Part shown: positions 23,802 to 32,329 of the stretch, piece by piece
Numbering within the stretch: position 1 is the stretch's first letter
How the letters are laid out: each line of letters begins with the position of its first letter
Virus record (IMG/VR): IMGVR_UViG_3300035670_000114
Coordinates: 22,867-86,866 of that record
Strand: one strand, 5' to 3'
Length of the DNA stretch: 64,000 nt
Origin: a virus
Notes under the pieces: model-generated
Databases searched by the model: none
What the model was told of the DNA's origin: nothing
Seen by the model: only the letters and a program-made list of their open reading frames with translations
Translations under genes and position numbers: made by a program

Positions 23802-24093
23802 GGTCGTTACGTCGCAACAAGTCCACCGATCAACTTCAGTTCTCCTGAGGATGTTTGAGGAGCTTCGTTACGACGAAGCATGCCTCTTTTTGCACAATCT
23901 GCATACCCATCACCTCGAAGAGTGGCTTCAGGTCAAGAGAATCCTTCTTGACATGAGGCTGAGAACGAGCCCAACACTCATTGCGACCCTGATCGACTGC
24001 TCCTCCAGGAAGGACCTGTCCTCCTGCGATCCGGTCGTGCCGGGTCTTTTCCTCTACTCCAGAGACCGCGAACCAGGCGAGCTGCTGGATTGA
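23794..24093 (+). CDS. Small hypothetical protein
   Basis: The protein has 99 aa with a GTG start overlapping the previous stop region by 8 nt. The N-terminal half is helical (LLRMFEELRYDEACLFLHNL, EEWLQVKRILLDMRL). No domain is recognised. It lies directly before the RNR gene. Confidence 0.55.
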   Translation: MAEVVTSQQVHRSTSVLLRMFEELRYDEACLFLHNLHTHHLEEWLQVKRILLDMRLRTSPTLIATLIDCSSRKDLSSCDPVVPGLFLYSRDREPGELLD

Positions 24094-24112
24094 TCTTATC
24101 CCTCCATACCTA

Positions 24113-26488
24113 ATGTCTGAATTTCGCGATTCGGCCCCTTCCGCGTCCGCTGTTTTTTACAGAAGCTACTCCCGCCGGAGGCCCGACGGCCGTCGTGAGT
24201 CCTTCTCGGAAGCCGTCACCAGGACGGTCACCGACCTCGCCCAAATTGGCGGCCTGAGCCAGGAGCAGTTCAACCTCTGCCTCGACATGGCGCTGAATCA
24301 GCACACGCTGCCCAGCGGTCGTGCCATGTGGGTCGCCGGCACCGAGTGGAGCAAGAAGCCGCAAAACTTCCCCGGCTACTACAACTGTTGCTCACTCCAG
24401 GTCGGCGACCCCTCGATCTTCGGCCTGCTAATGGAGCTGGCCATGATGGGTGTCGGCACCGGCGCCGTCCTGGAGCAACATGTCGTCGACAAGTTGCCGA
24501 TCGTCACGGCCTCCATCAACGTCGTCAACGTCTTCGAGAATCCCGGCAAGTCCGGCGGCCAGGAGCTCACCACCCTGACGCTGGAGCGCGACGACGCCGA
24601 CGAGGCCGCCCTGCGCCTGACCGTCGGCGACTCGCGGGAGGGCTGGGCCAGTGCCTACCAATACCTGATCCAACTGGCCTACCGTAACCTCTACGACCCC
24701 GATCTGTTTTCCAAGGAGGTCTACGACTTTGCGTCTGCCAGCAACAAGCTTGACGTCATCCTTGACCTCACACAGGTTCGCCAGGCCGGCGAAAGACTCA
24801 AGGGCTTCGGTGGCGTCGCAAACCCCGTCAGACTGAGGGCCTCCCTGGAAAACGCAGCCAAGCTGCTGTCCAAGGCCCGGGGGCGCCGCCTCGCACCGAT
24901 TGAGTGTTGCCTGTTGATCGACGAGGCCGCTAGTGCCGTGGTTGCCGGAAACGTGCGTCGCTCGGCGGGCATGAAGCAGTTCTCGTCTGACGACGTCGAG
25001 GCCGCATCCGCCAAGGAGGGCCTCTACCGCCAGTCGGAAGACGGCTCGTGGTCCGTCGACCCGGAGCGCGAGGCCCTGCGGATGTCCAACCACACCCTCT
25101 GCTTCCACCGCAAGCCAACCCTGGACGAGGTCACGGCGTCCGTCACCAAGCAGTTCTACAGCGGCGAAGGCGCCATTCAGTATGTCCCCGAGGCCATCGC
25201 TCGCGCCAACGCCGACCTGCTGACGACCCCTCGCCTGAAGCAGCGTTTCCTCGACACCTACGTCACCGCAGGCCCCTACCTCGCCCGCGAGCTGCTGTGC
25301 GACCTGGCCATGGCTGCAGGCCTGCCGTCCGACGAGCGCATCCTGGATCACCGCATCTCGCGCTACGGCCTCAACCCCTGTGGCGAGATCCTGATTCGCG
25401 ACAACCTCTGCAACCTGGCGGAAGTCAACGTCAACACAATCGACCCCAGCAACGTCTCCCTGCAGCGGCGTGCCTTCTATGCCGCCGGCCTGCAGGTTGC
25501 CTCCCTCCTGCAGCACAAGTTCGTACCCGAGCCACTGGCCTACAGCAGGCGCGTCGACCCGATCGTCGGCGTCGGCCTGACTGGCGGCTTTGACTTCATG
25601 GTCCACGCCCTTGGCGCCGACTGGCTGGAGTGGATGATGCGCGGTCGCCCGACCGGGGCCCGTTATCGTCGCTACACGGACGTCGAGCGCGACTTCCTCG
25701 TGGCCTGGAGGAACTACGCCGAGGCCGGCGTCAAGGACTACTGCCGCGAACACGGCATCGAGGCACCCAACCGCTTCACCGACCTCCAGCCCAGTGGCTC
25801 CAAGAGCCTGCTGACCGGCGCCTCTCCTGGCTGGCATCCGCCGAAGGCTCAGCGATTCATTCGCCGCATCACCTTTGGCCGCAACGATCCGTTGGTGGCC
25901 GCCCTGCGCGACTACGGCTACTCCGTCATTCCCGCCCAGAGCGCTCGCGACGAGAGCGGTAACCTGCTCGACGACATCGCGGATCCCCGGGTCACCGAGG
26001 TGCTGGTCGAGATCCCAACCGAGGTCAGTTGGGCGAACCTGCCTGGCTGCGATCAGCACGACCTGTCTCGCCTGCCGGTCGAGGCCCAGTGGGGCTTCTA
26101 CATGCAGTTCCAGAACCACTACACCACCCACAACACGTCCGCCACAATCGAATTCCGGCAAGACGAGATCCCGGCGCTTTCGCGTCTGATCTACGACAAC
26201 ATCCAAGCTGACGGCGGCTACATCTCGGCCGCTCTGCTCGCCCGATTCGACGCCAACGAGACGTTCCCTCGCCTCCCCTTTGAGCCAATCTCGAAGCAGA
26301 CCTACGACTCCATGATGCTCCAGATCAAGGCGTATCGCTCGACGCTGGCGCCAGGCACCACCGTGCTTGACCTACTGGAGCAATACGACCACCCCGATCA
26401 CATCCTGGCTCCGCAAGATTCGGCCTGCGCCTCTGCAGCCTGCATCGCTCGGGCCGACAAGGACGAATCACTGGGCATCGGCGCCTGA
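24113..26488 (+). CDS. nrdJ: Adenosylcobalamin-dependent (class II) ribonucleotide reductase, monomeric type
   Basis: The protein has 791 aa. Landmarks in order: LPSGRAMWVAGTEW, YYNCCS (first redox cysteine region), MMGVGTGAVLEQ, then the active-site loop LNPCGEILIRDNLCNLAEVN with the thiyl-radical Cys and Glu, VGVGLTGGFDFM, and a C-terminal Cys pair (DSACASAAC) for re-reduction. It converts ribonucleotides to deoxyribonucleotides without oxygen or iron but needs B12 from the host. It fits the nearby glutaredoxin, ThyX and Dcd. A terminator follows. Confidence 0.93.
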   Translation: MSEFRDSAPSASAVFYRSYSRRRPDGRRESFSEAVTRTVTDLAQIGGLSQEQFNLCLDMALNQHTLPSGRAMWVAGTEWSKKPQNFPGYYNCCSLQVGDPSIFGLLMELAMMGVGTGAVLEQHVVDKLPIVTASINVVNVFENPGKSGGQELTTLTLERDDADEAALRLTVGDSREGWASAYQYLIQLAYRNLYDPDLFSKEVYDFASASNKLDVILDLTQVRQAGERLKGFGGVANPVRLRASLENAAKLLSKARGRRLAPIECCLLIDEAASAVVAGNVRRSAGMKQFSSDDVEAASAKEGLYRQSEDGSWSVDPEREALRMSNHTLCFHRKPTLDEVTASVTKQFYSGEGAIQYVPEAIARANADLLTTPRLKQRFLDTYVTAGPYLARELLCDLAMAAGLPSDERILDHRISRYGLNPCGEILIRDNLCNLAEVNVNTIDPSNVSLQRRAFYAAGLQVASLLQHKFVPEPLAYSRRVDPIVGVGLTGGFDFMVHALGADWLEWMMRGRPTGARYRRYTDVERDFLVAWRNYAEAGVKDYCREHGIEAPNRFTDLQPSGSKSLLTGASPGWHPPKAQRFIRRITFGRNDPLVAALRDYGYSVIPAQSARDESGNLLDDIADPRVTEVLVEIPTEVSWANLPGCDQHDLSRLPVEAQWGFYMQFQNHYTTHNTSATIEFRQDEIPALSRLIYDNIQADGGYISAALLARFDANETFPRLPFEPISKQTYDSMMLQIKAYRSTLAPGTTVLDLLEQYDHPDHILAPQDSACASAACIARADKDESLGIGA

Positions 26489-26505
26489 CGCCCGCCGCAA
26501 CTCCT

Positions 26506-26534
26506 GGCCACCTCTCCGGGGTGGCCTTTGTTTT
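26506..26534 (+). terminator. Rho-independent terminator after the RNR gene
   Basis: GGCCACC/GGTGGCC stem, 7-nt loop, followed by TTTGTTTT. Confidence 0.88.
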
Positions 26535-26570
26535 GGCCCCTAAACTTTCCACTGGGACTCGTAACTCGCC

Positions 26571-26990
26571 ATGCCAAGGAAGGAGCGCGAATACCGCGCC
26601 GAGTCGCACGACCACTACTGCCACGAGGTCCGCGAAAGGCTCTACCACTGGGAGCGCGACTGCATGGGCATGTATCTTTGCCACAAGGTCGAATTCAGGG
26701 AGAGGATCCTACTGATCGAAAGGATTCAATCCTCCTGGAATCGCCTGGCAAAGGCCCGCAAGCTTCACACCGGCACCGGCTTCTACCTGAACAAGGAGCA
26801 GTATGACGCCGCCGTGGAGAAGATGCTAGAGTCTGGGGCGAATCAGTCAACAGACGGCCATGCTTCTCTCGGACCAGCAGATCGCGCAAAGGGCAGCGGG
26901 GGGGATGATAACCCCGTGGGTGCCGAGTCTGATCCGCCAAGTAGAAGACCCTACAGGCCAATGCTGCAAGGTCTTAAGCTACGGTCTTAG
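26571..26990 (+). CDS. Hypothetical protein overlapping dcd
   Basis: The protein has 139 aa. The first 90 residues are coherent (YRAESHDHYCHEVRERLYHWER, FRERILLIERIQSSWNRLAKARK) and rich in charged and aromatic residues. The last 43 overlap the dcd gene in another frame and have low-complexity composition. The promoter-like motif for dcd lies inside it. Confidence 0.5.
   Translation: MPRKEREYRAESHDHYCHEVRERLYHWERDCMGMYLCHKVEFRERILLIERIQSSWNRLAKARKLHTGTGFYLNKEQYDAAVEKMLESGANQSTDGHASLGPADRAKGSGGDDNPVGAESDPPSRRPYRPMLQGLKLRS
26824..26832 (+). promoter_or_regulatory. Extended -10-like motif TGCTAGAGT
   Basis: Lies 28 nt before the dcd ATG. Confidence 0.5.
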
Positions 26991-27456
26991 CTCCTACGGC
27001 TACGACCTGCGTCTGTCTGGTCGACAGTTCCTGGTGTTCCGTCACGTCCCCGGAACTGTCATGAACCCCAAGCGGTTCAATCCTGCAAACCTGGAGCCCG
27101 TCCCGTTGCATCGAGACGAAGACGGCGAGTTCTTCATCCTGCCAGCCCACTCCTATGGACTGGGTGTAGCACTGGAGAGGCTCAAGATCCCCAGCAACAT
27201 AACCGTGATCTGTCTAGGCAAGAGCACCTACGCTCGCCTGGGGATCATCGCCAACACCACACCAGGCGAGGCCGGATGGGAGGGCCACCTGACCCTTGAA
27301 TTCAGCAACTCCAGCAGCGCCGACTGCAGGCTGTACGTCAACGAGGGAATCGCCCAGGCGCTCTTCTGCGAGGGCCAGCCCTGCTTGACGTCGTACGAGG
27401 ATCGCAACGGCAAGTACCAGGGGCAGTCTGAGGAGGTAACGCTGCCCAAGGTGTAG
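26860..27456 (+). CDS. dcd: dCTP deaminase
   Basis: The protein has 198 aa. The Dcd/dUTPase fold is plain: LSDQQIAQRA at the start, LSSYGYDLRL, LPAHSYGLGVALERL, CLGKSTYARLGI and TPGEAGWEGHLTLEFSN, then YVNEGIAQALFCEG. The catalytic Glu lies in the GWEGHLTLE segment. It deaminates dCTP to dUTP (some members also hydrolyse dUTP), feeding dUMP to ThyX. Confidence 0.93.
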   Translation: MLLSDQQIAQRAAGGMITPWVPSLIRQVEDPTGQCCKVLSYGLSSYGYDLRLSGRQFLVFRHVPGTVMNPKRFNPANLEPVPLHRDEDGEFFILPAHSYGLGVALERLKIPSNITVICLGKSTYARLGIIANTTPGEAGWEGHLTLEFSNSSSADCRLYVNEGIAQALFCEGQPCLTSYEDRNGKYQGQSEEVTLPKV

Positions 27457-27514
27457 CCGTCAGCTAACTTGCCGGCAGACTAAACGAGGCCGCAAGTGAC
27501 GGCCCCAAGCTGGC

Positions 27515-28978
27515 ATGGACATCACGCATCCGACGAACGATCCGGCGCTGGTCAGTTACCACCGCCCAGAGCTGATGTCCCTGTTGAGTGGACTTGAGCT
27601 TGCCCTCGATTGCTGGAGCCTGCTAAGCACCGCCTCCCGTGGCTCTGAAAAGAGCAAGTATCTCCCCAAGGAGCCAGGCGAGCCCACCTCTGCCTACAAG
27701 AGCCGCCTTCACCGCTCGACCTACACGCCAATCTTCCGCGATAGCGTCAGGGCGTACGCCGGCCTCTTGAGCCGGTTTCAACTCATCGACCCTCCACCAA
27801 GTCTACTGGAGTCACAGCACGACGTCGACCTGCGCGGATCGAGTATCCACGGCTTCTCAAGTCGATGCGATGAACTCGCCATCAGGGATGCCGGCGTCTA
27901 CGTGATGGTCGACATGCCCCCGGCTGGCGGCACCAACAACTTCGTCGACGAGCTCGCCGAAGGCCGCAGGCCCTATTGCATGATTGTGGAGCGCAAGGAC
28001 GTCATTAACTGGTCGCTTCGCTACGTCAACGGCAGGGAGGTCCTCGAAAGGGTGACGGTCCGGCAACTGCGTGCCATCTCCAACTCTGACGGCTACGGCT
28101 CAACGCTTGAACCCGTCTACCTCGTAATGAGGCCCGGGTCCGTCGAGGTCTTCCGCGTCGAGAAGAGCCAGTCGGGCTGGAGAAATGTCTCCCTTGGCCC
28201 ACCGATTCAAACCAGTCTGGACTACATTCCGATTCGCTGGTACGGCCTATCGACGTCGTCCTTTGCCCAGGGCGAGCTCGCCATGAACGGCCTCGCAGAG
28301 ATGAGCATCCAGCACTTTCAGATGCGATCTGACCTGCAGGAGCTGCTGCACAAGTGCGCCATGCCGGTCCCCGTCCGAAAGGGCGCTCCGGTTGGTTCTG
28401 ATGGGCGGTCTGCGCCAATGATTATTGGCTCCAACAGCGGCATGGATCTACCCGAAAACGGCGAGTTCCTCTTTGCCGAGCCAACCGGTCGTAGTATCGA
28501 GCGCCATCAAGCCGAAATCGCCCACCTTGAGGCCTTGATGGACAGGTCTGGTCTCAACTTCCTCTACGGCGCCAACGTCAAGACGGCAACCGAGGCATCC
28601 CTTCGCGCATCCCAGATCAGCAGTCAGGTGAACTCGCTGATCAGAAACAAGGTCGCCACCATGACATGGCTTTTCCGCGTCTGGGCCGAATACGCTGGTG
28701 AGACCGATAAGTTGACGTCGGAGTCGGGCATCCAGGTCAACGACTCGCTCATCAACCGACCCATCGACCCCAGTGGTATCGCCCAAATGATCAACCTCCA
28801 CAAAGCTAGGCTATCGAGCAAGAGGGTCGTGCTTGAGGAGCTGCAGCGCGGCGGCGTGCTTGATCCCGACATGAATATCGACGACGAACTCAAGAGAATT
28901 GCCAAGGAGGAGCGCGAAGAGTCCTCGCCGCCAGGCGTCGCGCCTCAGCTCCAAGACCCCTCTACCGTGAGGCCGTAA
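27515..28978 (+). CDS. Portal protein, DUF4055 type
   Basis: The protein has 487 aa. The N-terminal segment (YLPKEPGEPTSAYKSRLHRS, IFRDSVRAYAGLLSRFQL) is the DUF4055 signature. The middle and C-terminal parts (MSIQHFQMRSDLQELLHKC, ASLRASQISSQVNSLIRNKV) match the stem and clip region of portal proteins. It forms the head vertex through which terminase packs DNA. Unusually, no head protease or capsid gene follows. Confidence 0.8.
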   Translation: MDITHPTNDPALVSYHRPELMSLLSGLELALDCWSLLSTASRGSEKSKYLPKEPGEPTSAYKSRLHRSTYTPIFRDSVRAYAGLLSRFQLIDPPPSLLESQHDVDLRGSSIHGFSSRCDELAIRDAGVYVMVDMPPAGGTNNFVDELAEGRRPYCMIVERKDVINWSLRYVNGREVLERVTVRQLRAISNSDGYGSTLEPVYLVMRPGSVEVFRVEKSQSGWRNVSLGPPIQTSLDYIPIRWYGLSTSSFAQGELAMNGLAEMSIQHFQMRSDLQELLHKCAMPVPVRKGAPVGSDGRSAPMIIGSNSGMDLPENGEFLFAEPTGRSIERHQAEIAHLEALMDRSGLNFLYGANVKTATEASLRASQISSQVNSLIRNKVATMTWLFRVWAEYAGETDKLTSESGIQVNDSLINRPIDPSGIAQMINLHKARLSSKRVVLEELQRGGVLDPDMNIDDELKRIAKEEREESSPPGVAPQLQDPSTVRP

Positions 28979-29190
28979 TGATCGTCGCCCGCTTCGAGTT
29001 CAAGGAGTCGTGCAGCGACTACTTCTGCCCCGGCCCCAACCAGACCGTCATCGAGATCCTCTTCGAGAGCCCCGAGGCCCTGGTTTCTACGGCCGAGGGG
29101 TTTGGCCCTAACCTGTCCAACTGCTTGGCCCTGGTCAATGGTAAGGTGTGTGACTTGAGAGAGATTTCGGGTCTCAGTGCATCCCCTTGA
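28978..29190 (+). CDS. Small hypothetical protein after the portal gene
   Basis: The protein has 70 aa; its ATG overlaps the portal stop codon. Pattern: beta-rich (MIVARFEFKESC, TVIEILFESPEALV) with two Cys near the N-terminus. No family is recognised. Confidence 0.55.
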   Translation: MIVARFEFKESCSDYFCPGPNQTVIEILFESPEALVSTAEGFGPNLSNCLALVNGKVCDLREISGLSASP

Positions 29191-29536
29191 GCACGGCGAC
29201 TGCCTCTCGTCACCCGGCGGCGGCTTCGTCTATCGCATCGTGGCCCCCTGCTGTCGTCTCTTCGACCGCGAAGAGTTGCCGTGGCCCTGCTGCTCTCTGA
29301 CTTGGAGGGGAAAGCAGCCAAGCTGGAATCGGGTGGGGCGCAGACTCGTGGCCGACCTTGCTTCCTCAAGGTGCCCGAGCTATGTTGTTGAGGCTCGCGA
29401 CAGATGGGGACACCAGTGGACGCAGATTCTGACCGTCTACAATCACAGGTTGACTCCAGAGGAGCGGCAGTGGTGGGTCACCAAGAAGCCACTGGCCGGG
29501 GAGTGGCCGGAGCCCCCCTCGCAAGCCGGCCAATAA
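29177..29536 (+). CDS. Hypothetical Cys/Trp-rich protein
   Basis: The protein has 119 aa with a GTG start, overlapping the previous gene by 14 nt. Cys pairs (APCCRLF, PWPCCSLTWRG) could bind metal. The C-terminal half is Trp-rich (RWGHQWTQILTVYN, RQWWVTKKPLAGEWPEPP). No assignment can be made. Confidence 0.5.
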   Translation: MHPLEHGDCLSSPGGGFVYRIVAPCCRLFDREELPWPCCSLTWRGKQPSWNRVGRRLVADLASSRCPSYVVEARDRWGHQWTQILTVYNHRLTPEERQWWVTKKPLAGEWPEPPSQAGQ

Positions 29537-29652
29537 GGGGCATCAACTGGCCTGCCATTTTCAGTTTGAGACCCGAGCTGACGCCACCCGGCTACGCCGA
29601 GGTCGCGGCCATCATGAGGGCCAAGAGGAACCCCGCCCACCCCGGCGCCTAG
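29503..29652 (+). CDS. Possible 49-aa protein
   Basis: A GTG at 29503 opens a 49-aa frame (PIRGINWPAIFSLRPEL, PPGYAEVAAIMRAKRNP) that overlaps the previous gene by 34 nt. The C-terminal half looks protein-like. The start is uncertain. Confidence 0.3.
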   Translation: MAGAPLASRPIRGINWPAIFSLRPELTPPGYAEVAAIMRAKRNPAHPGA

Positions 29653-29679
29653 GTACCTATTGCTTCATGGCGCCTGAGC

Positions 29680-29688
29680 TGCTACGAT
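29680..29688 (+). promoter_or_regulatory. Promoter-like motif TGCTACGAT with TTGCTT 17 bp upstream
   Basis: Lies exactly 23 nt before the ATG at 29711. A TTGCTT hexamer at about 29660 has a 17-bp spacing to TACGAT, giving a plausible -35 element. Confidence 0.6.
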
Positions 29689-29710
29689 CTTTTGGCAACT
29701 GGAGCACTCC

Positions 29711-30211
29711 ATGAAGGACTACAAGACCAGATCAAACCGACCCCTCACCGAATTCGCCTGCGACGGCTTCGACAGGTTCGCCGAAAGCGGACGCTCCCTG
29801 CCGTACAAAAGGGTCAACGGCAACACGACCATCGAAGTCCTGCCCGAGGACACGGTCAACGGCGACAGATGCAGTGTCTTTGTCGTCTCGCTGTTCGGCA
29901 GCCCAATCTTCGAGGCCAGGAAGACCTCCGACGGCATCGACTCACTCAAGATTGCCTTCACCGACTTCTTCGACGTCTGGGGTCAGCCGACCACCACAAC
30001 GGCCGAACGCCTCAATGGCCTGCTCGATCGCGCCGGGAACCACGAGGTAATCCCGAAAAACGTGCGAGTCTTCCGCTGCAAGGCCCCGGAAGCGTCTCTT
30101 ACCTACATCGGTAGAGGCGAGGAGCGGGTGGCGGTTGGCCGTCAATATGTCAAGGCCGTTGCGATTCAGCCCGACCCGAACGACCTCAAGCTCCTCCACT
30201 CCCCGGTCTGA
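29711..30211 (+). CDS. Hypothetical protein
   Basis: The protein has 166 aa of mixed alpha/beta pattern (TTIEVLPEDTVNGDRCSVFVVSL, GSPIFEARKTSDGI, SLTYIGRGEERVAVGRQYVKA). No family is recognised. It is preceded by one of the best promoter-like motifs in the window. Confidence 0.6.
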   Translation: MKDYKTRSNRPLTEFACDGFDRFAESGRSLPYKRVNGNTTIEVLPEDTVNGDRCSVFVVSLFGSPIFEARKTSDGIDSLKIAFTDFFDVWGQPTTTTAERLNGLLDRAGNHEVIPKNVRVFRCKAPEASLTYIGRGEERVAVGRQYVKAVAIQPDPNDLKLLHSPV

Positions 30212-30212
30212 C

Positions 30213-30383
30213 ATGCAAATGAGACGCAAACCAAAGCAGTACCTGGTCGACTTCGCCGACGGCTCCAGCGAGCTGGTGCCAGCCTATTACCTGTCACACG
30301 CCAGGGCTGTTGCGGCTCACCTGTATCCATCTCGATCCATCAAATCCATCTCCTTGGCCACACAAAGGCCTCCTGGAGAATGA
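30213..30383 (+). CDS. Small hypothetical protein (56 aa)
   Basis: ATG at 30213, two bases after the previous stop. Sequence: basic start (MQMRRKPKQYLVDFADGSSE), then PAYYLSHARAVAAHLYPSRS. It is a small alpha/beta element of unknown role, probably co-transcribed with the upstream gene. Confidence 0.5.
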   Translation: MQMRRKPKQYLVDFADGSSELVPAYYLSHARAVAAHLYPSRSIKSISLATQRPPGE

Positions 30384-30399
30384 AGCGGCAGACTACTTC

Positions 30400-30408
30400 T
30401 GCTATAAT
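30400..30408 (+). promoter_or_regulatory. Promoter-like motif TGCTATAAT
   Basis: Near-consensus extended -10 upstream of the RlpA-like gene. Confidence 0.6.
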
Positions 30409-30500
30409 CTAGCAACGAGTCTCATTTGAGCGAGGCTTCCGATCATTTCCGGCGGTTGACGTTGACCGGCTTCAGCGTCGTCGAGTTCTCTACCTCCCTC

Positions 30501-30956
30501 ATGCTCTCGAAAAAACTTCTGACCATCTTGGCCGCTATCGCGGTGGCTCCGTCTCAAGCCTTGGCGATTCAGCCAGACCTCAACTTCCCCAAACCTTTCC
30601 AGCTCAGTCCCGGCCCACACCTGCATCAGTGGACCCCACCTGGAGCAAGAGACTTCAACTCGTCTGCGCTGGTAGCCTCGGTTGCTTCCTGGTACGGCCC
30701 CGGCTTTCATGGCAGACTCACCGCCAACGGCGAGGTCTACAACTCTTGGGCAATGACCGCCGCCCACCCCTCGCTACCGTTCGGCACATTGGTCCGTGTC
30801 ACCAATCGCAACAACGGCCGAGCTGTAGTCGTTCGCATCAACGACAGAGGTCCCTTCTACGGAGGCAGAGCCATTGATCTGTCACAGGCCGCCGCCGCCG
30901 CCATCGGCATGACCGCCACCGGCGTGGCGCCGGTAAGCATTCAGGTGCTTCGATAG
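30501..30956 (+). CDS. RlpA-like septal-ring lytic transglycosylase family protein (secreted)
   Basis: The protein has 151 aa from the ATG at 30501, chosen because a signal peptide starts there ([21 protein letters not shown]). An in-frame TTG at 30426 is possible. The double-psi beta-barrel of RlpA is clear: [67 protein letters not shown]. The catalytic Asp (INDRGPF) is present. The product may trim denuded peptidoglycan during entry or lysis. It is an accessory gene, perhaps host-derived. Confidence 0.85.
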   Translation: MLSKKLLTILAAIAVAPSQALAIQPDLNFPKPFQLSPGPHLHQWTPPGARDFNSSALVASVASWYGPGFHGRLTANGEVYNSWAMTAAHPSLPFGTLVRVTNRNNGRAVVVRINDRGPFYGGRAIDLSQAAAAAIGMTATGVAPVSIQVLR

Positions 30957-30970
30957 GGCGACTTACAACA

Positions 30971-30987
30971 GTTGCAACTGTTGCAAC
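30971..30987. promoter_or_regulatory. Operator-like inverted repeat GTTGCAACTGTTGCAAC
   Basis: It has the same arms (GTTGCA ... TGCAAC) as the seven-copy array at 10.3-10.5 kb, but with a 5-bp instead of 3-bp centre. It lies just upstream of TGCTACATT (31001-31009), where a repressor would block RNA polymerase. Confidence 0.5.
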
Positions 30988-31000
30988 AATTGCGATTGGC

Positions 31001-31009
31001 TGCTACATT
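31001..31009 (+). promoter_or_regulatory. Extended -10-like motif TGCTACATT
   Basis: Lies 23 nt before the GTG at 31032 and immediately downstream of the GTTGCA/TGCAAC inverted repeat. Confidence 0.5.
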
Positions 31010-31031
31010 TGAGGATGTGGCAGCCTTTCGC

Positions 31032-31559
31032 GTGTCCATCAAAATTTTTCTGACTCAGGCGCAGCTTCAGCGTGCAGAGTCTGAAGCCGCAAGACGTCAG
31101 TCCTTCAACGCTGCGCGGGGAATGCGAGGTCGAAACGGTGCCCCGTCACTCGGCGCGAAGGCGATGGAGATGCACCGCATCGGCTGCATCGGCGAGATGG
31201 CGGTCGCCGCCCACCTGGGCCTTGACGAATCCATCTACTCCGACGTCAGCCCCAACAGGAAAAGAACCGACCTACCGGGGCGCATCGAGGTCAAGACTCG
31301 CGCCAAGCACCACTACGACCTGCTCGTGCAGCTCGACGACAGCGCCGACAAACTCTACGTCTTGGTCACGTACGAGGCGGGCGAGGCTCGCCTGGCTGGC
31401 TGGATCGACGGCTCAGAGGTGTCAAGCAAGGGGTCGGTGGTCGAATACGTCAGGGGACGCCCATGTCGAGCCGTGCGTCAATCAAGCCTGAACGACCCGA
31501 CCTTGTTGATCGCCGAGGTTCAGGCTAGGCTTAGCAAGGAACACTCTGGCGATTCCTGA
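31032..31559 (+). CDS. PD-(D/E)XK nuclease-like protein
   Basis: The protein has 175 aa from the GTG at 31032; in-frame TTG and GTG codons further upstream (30972, 31017) are alternatives. The core reads IGCIGEMAVAAHLGL, then RTDLPGRIEVKTRAK, where Asp...Glu-x-Lys fits a restriction-endonuclease-type active site. LLVQLDDSADKLYVLVTYE supplies the next strands. It resembles small phage or selfish-element nucleases of unknown target. The spacing to the promoter-like motif (23 nt) decided the start. Confidence 0.65.
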   Translation: MSIKIFLTQAQLQRAESEAARRQSFNAARGMRGRNGAPSLGAKAMEMHRIGCIGEMAVAAHLGLDESIYSDVSPNRKRTDLPGRIEVKTRAKHHYDLLVQLDDSADKLYVLVTYEAGEARLAGWIDGSEVSSKGSVVEYVRGRPCRAVRQSSLNDPTLLIAEVQARLSKEHSGDS

Positions 31560-31574
31560 TTCGCCGTCTCACCG

Positions 31575-31823
31575 ATGGACGAAAGACGCACCTGGAACAC
31601 CCCGGCCAGGGAGCCCTGGAACACCAAGATTCATTCGTTGCTCAACACGATAGACCTCCACACCAGGCTGCATTTACAGGCTAGCAACAGCGTTGACGCC
31701 GAGTTTCATGCTAGGATGGCCGAGAGCCTTAGGTCGTACGTTTCTGACCTCAAAACCTGGATTCATGCTCAGGAGCGCTTACCGAACCGTCTTGAGGCCT
31801 TAAAACATGACACCCACGCCTGA
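31575..31823 (+). CDS. Small hypothetical protein
   Basis: The protein has 82 aa, mostly helical (TKIHSLLNTIDLHTRLHLQA, ARMAESLRSYVSDLKTWIHA). It overlaps the next gene by 17 nt. No domain is recognised. Confidence 0.5.
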   Translation: MDERRTWNTPAREPWNTKIHSLLNTIDLHTRLHLQASNSVDAEFHARMAESLRSYVSDLKTWIHAQERLPNRLEALKHDTHA

Positions 31824-32037
31824 AGATGCTTACAAAGAGCTGACAGAGCTCTATCGGAGTACGAATTTATGCGCTCCGCCTAGTCGCGAAGCGTTGCTGA
31901 GGTGGGCTGTTCACGCTGAAGAGTGGGCCACTGTCATGATTTCTCACTATGGCTGGACTTATCGTCGCGCTGAAAAAGTGGTCAACCGCTGCCGCGTGCT
32001 CCAGCCTTTGGCCCAACAGCACCAGCTACCAGGCTAG
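31807..32037 (+). CDS. Small hypothetical protein
   Basis: The protein has 76 aa of helical pattern (EDAYKELTELYRSTNLC, REALLRWAVHAEEWATVMI). Its stop overlaps the convergent minus-strand gene by 4 nt at 32034-32037. Confidence 0.5.
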   Translation: MTPTPEDAYKELTELYRSTNLCAPPSREALLRWAVHAEEWATVMISHYGWTYRRAEKVVNRCRVLQPLAQQHQLPG

Positions 32038-32315
32038 CCGTTTTGCCCAGGATGCCCTTGCAGGTACTTGGCAGCGCTGGTGATTGAGTGCGACCTCATC
32101 GGCGCGGTGTCGCTGGTGCCTTCCGAGATCCTGACGTCGTGAGCTCCACCCCTTTCCTCGAAGAAGACGTCGTACCCCTTCTTTTGTGCCAAGTCGATCA
32201 ACTGGCGGGTGCTGCCATAATGCTTGGCTCTACTATGTATGTACAGCTTCGGCCTGCTGGTGTAGAGCAGGGAGAACGGATTGCTCGACATCGCTGCTTT
32301 CCTGATGCTTTCCAC
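32034..32315 (-). CDS. Small hypothetical protein (minus strand)
   Basis: The protein has up to 93 aa (an ATG at 32291 gives 85). The core KLYIHSRAKHYGSTRQLIDLAQKKGYDVFFEERGGAHDV has an HicA-like alpha/beta look (short basic helix, then VFFEERGGAHD), without a HicB neighbour. The assignment is tentative. It heads into a convergent plus-strand gene. Confidence 0.5.
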   Translation of the reverse strand: MESIRKAAMSSNPFSLLYTSRPKLYIHSRAKHYGSTRQLIDLAQKKGYDVFFEERGGAHDVRISEGTSDTAPMRSHSITSAAKYLQGHPGQNG

Positions 32316-32329
32316 AGTCTAGCCGTCGA

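Noticed and set aside
32034-32315. HicA toxin of a toxin-antitoxin pair
   Set aside because: The G-x-H-D-like end is suggestive, but the catalytic His environment is not canonical and no HicB antitoxin gene lies beside it.
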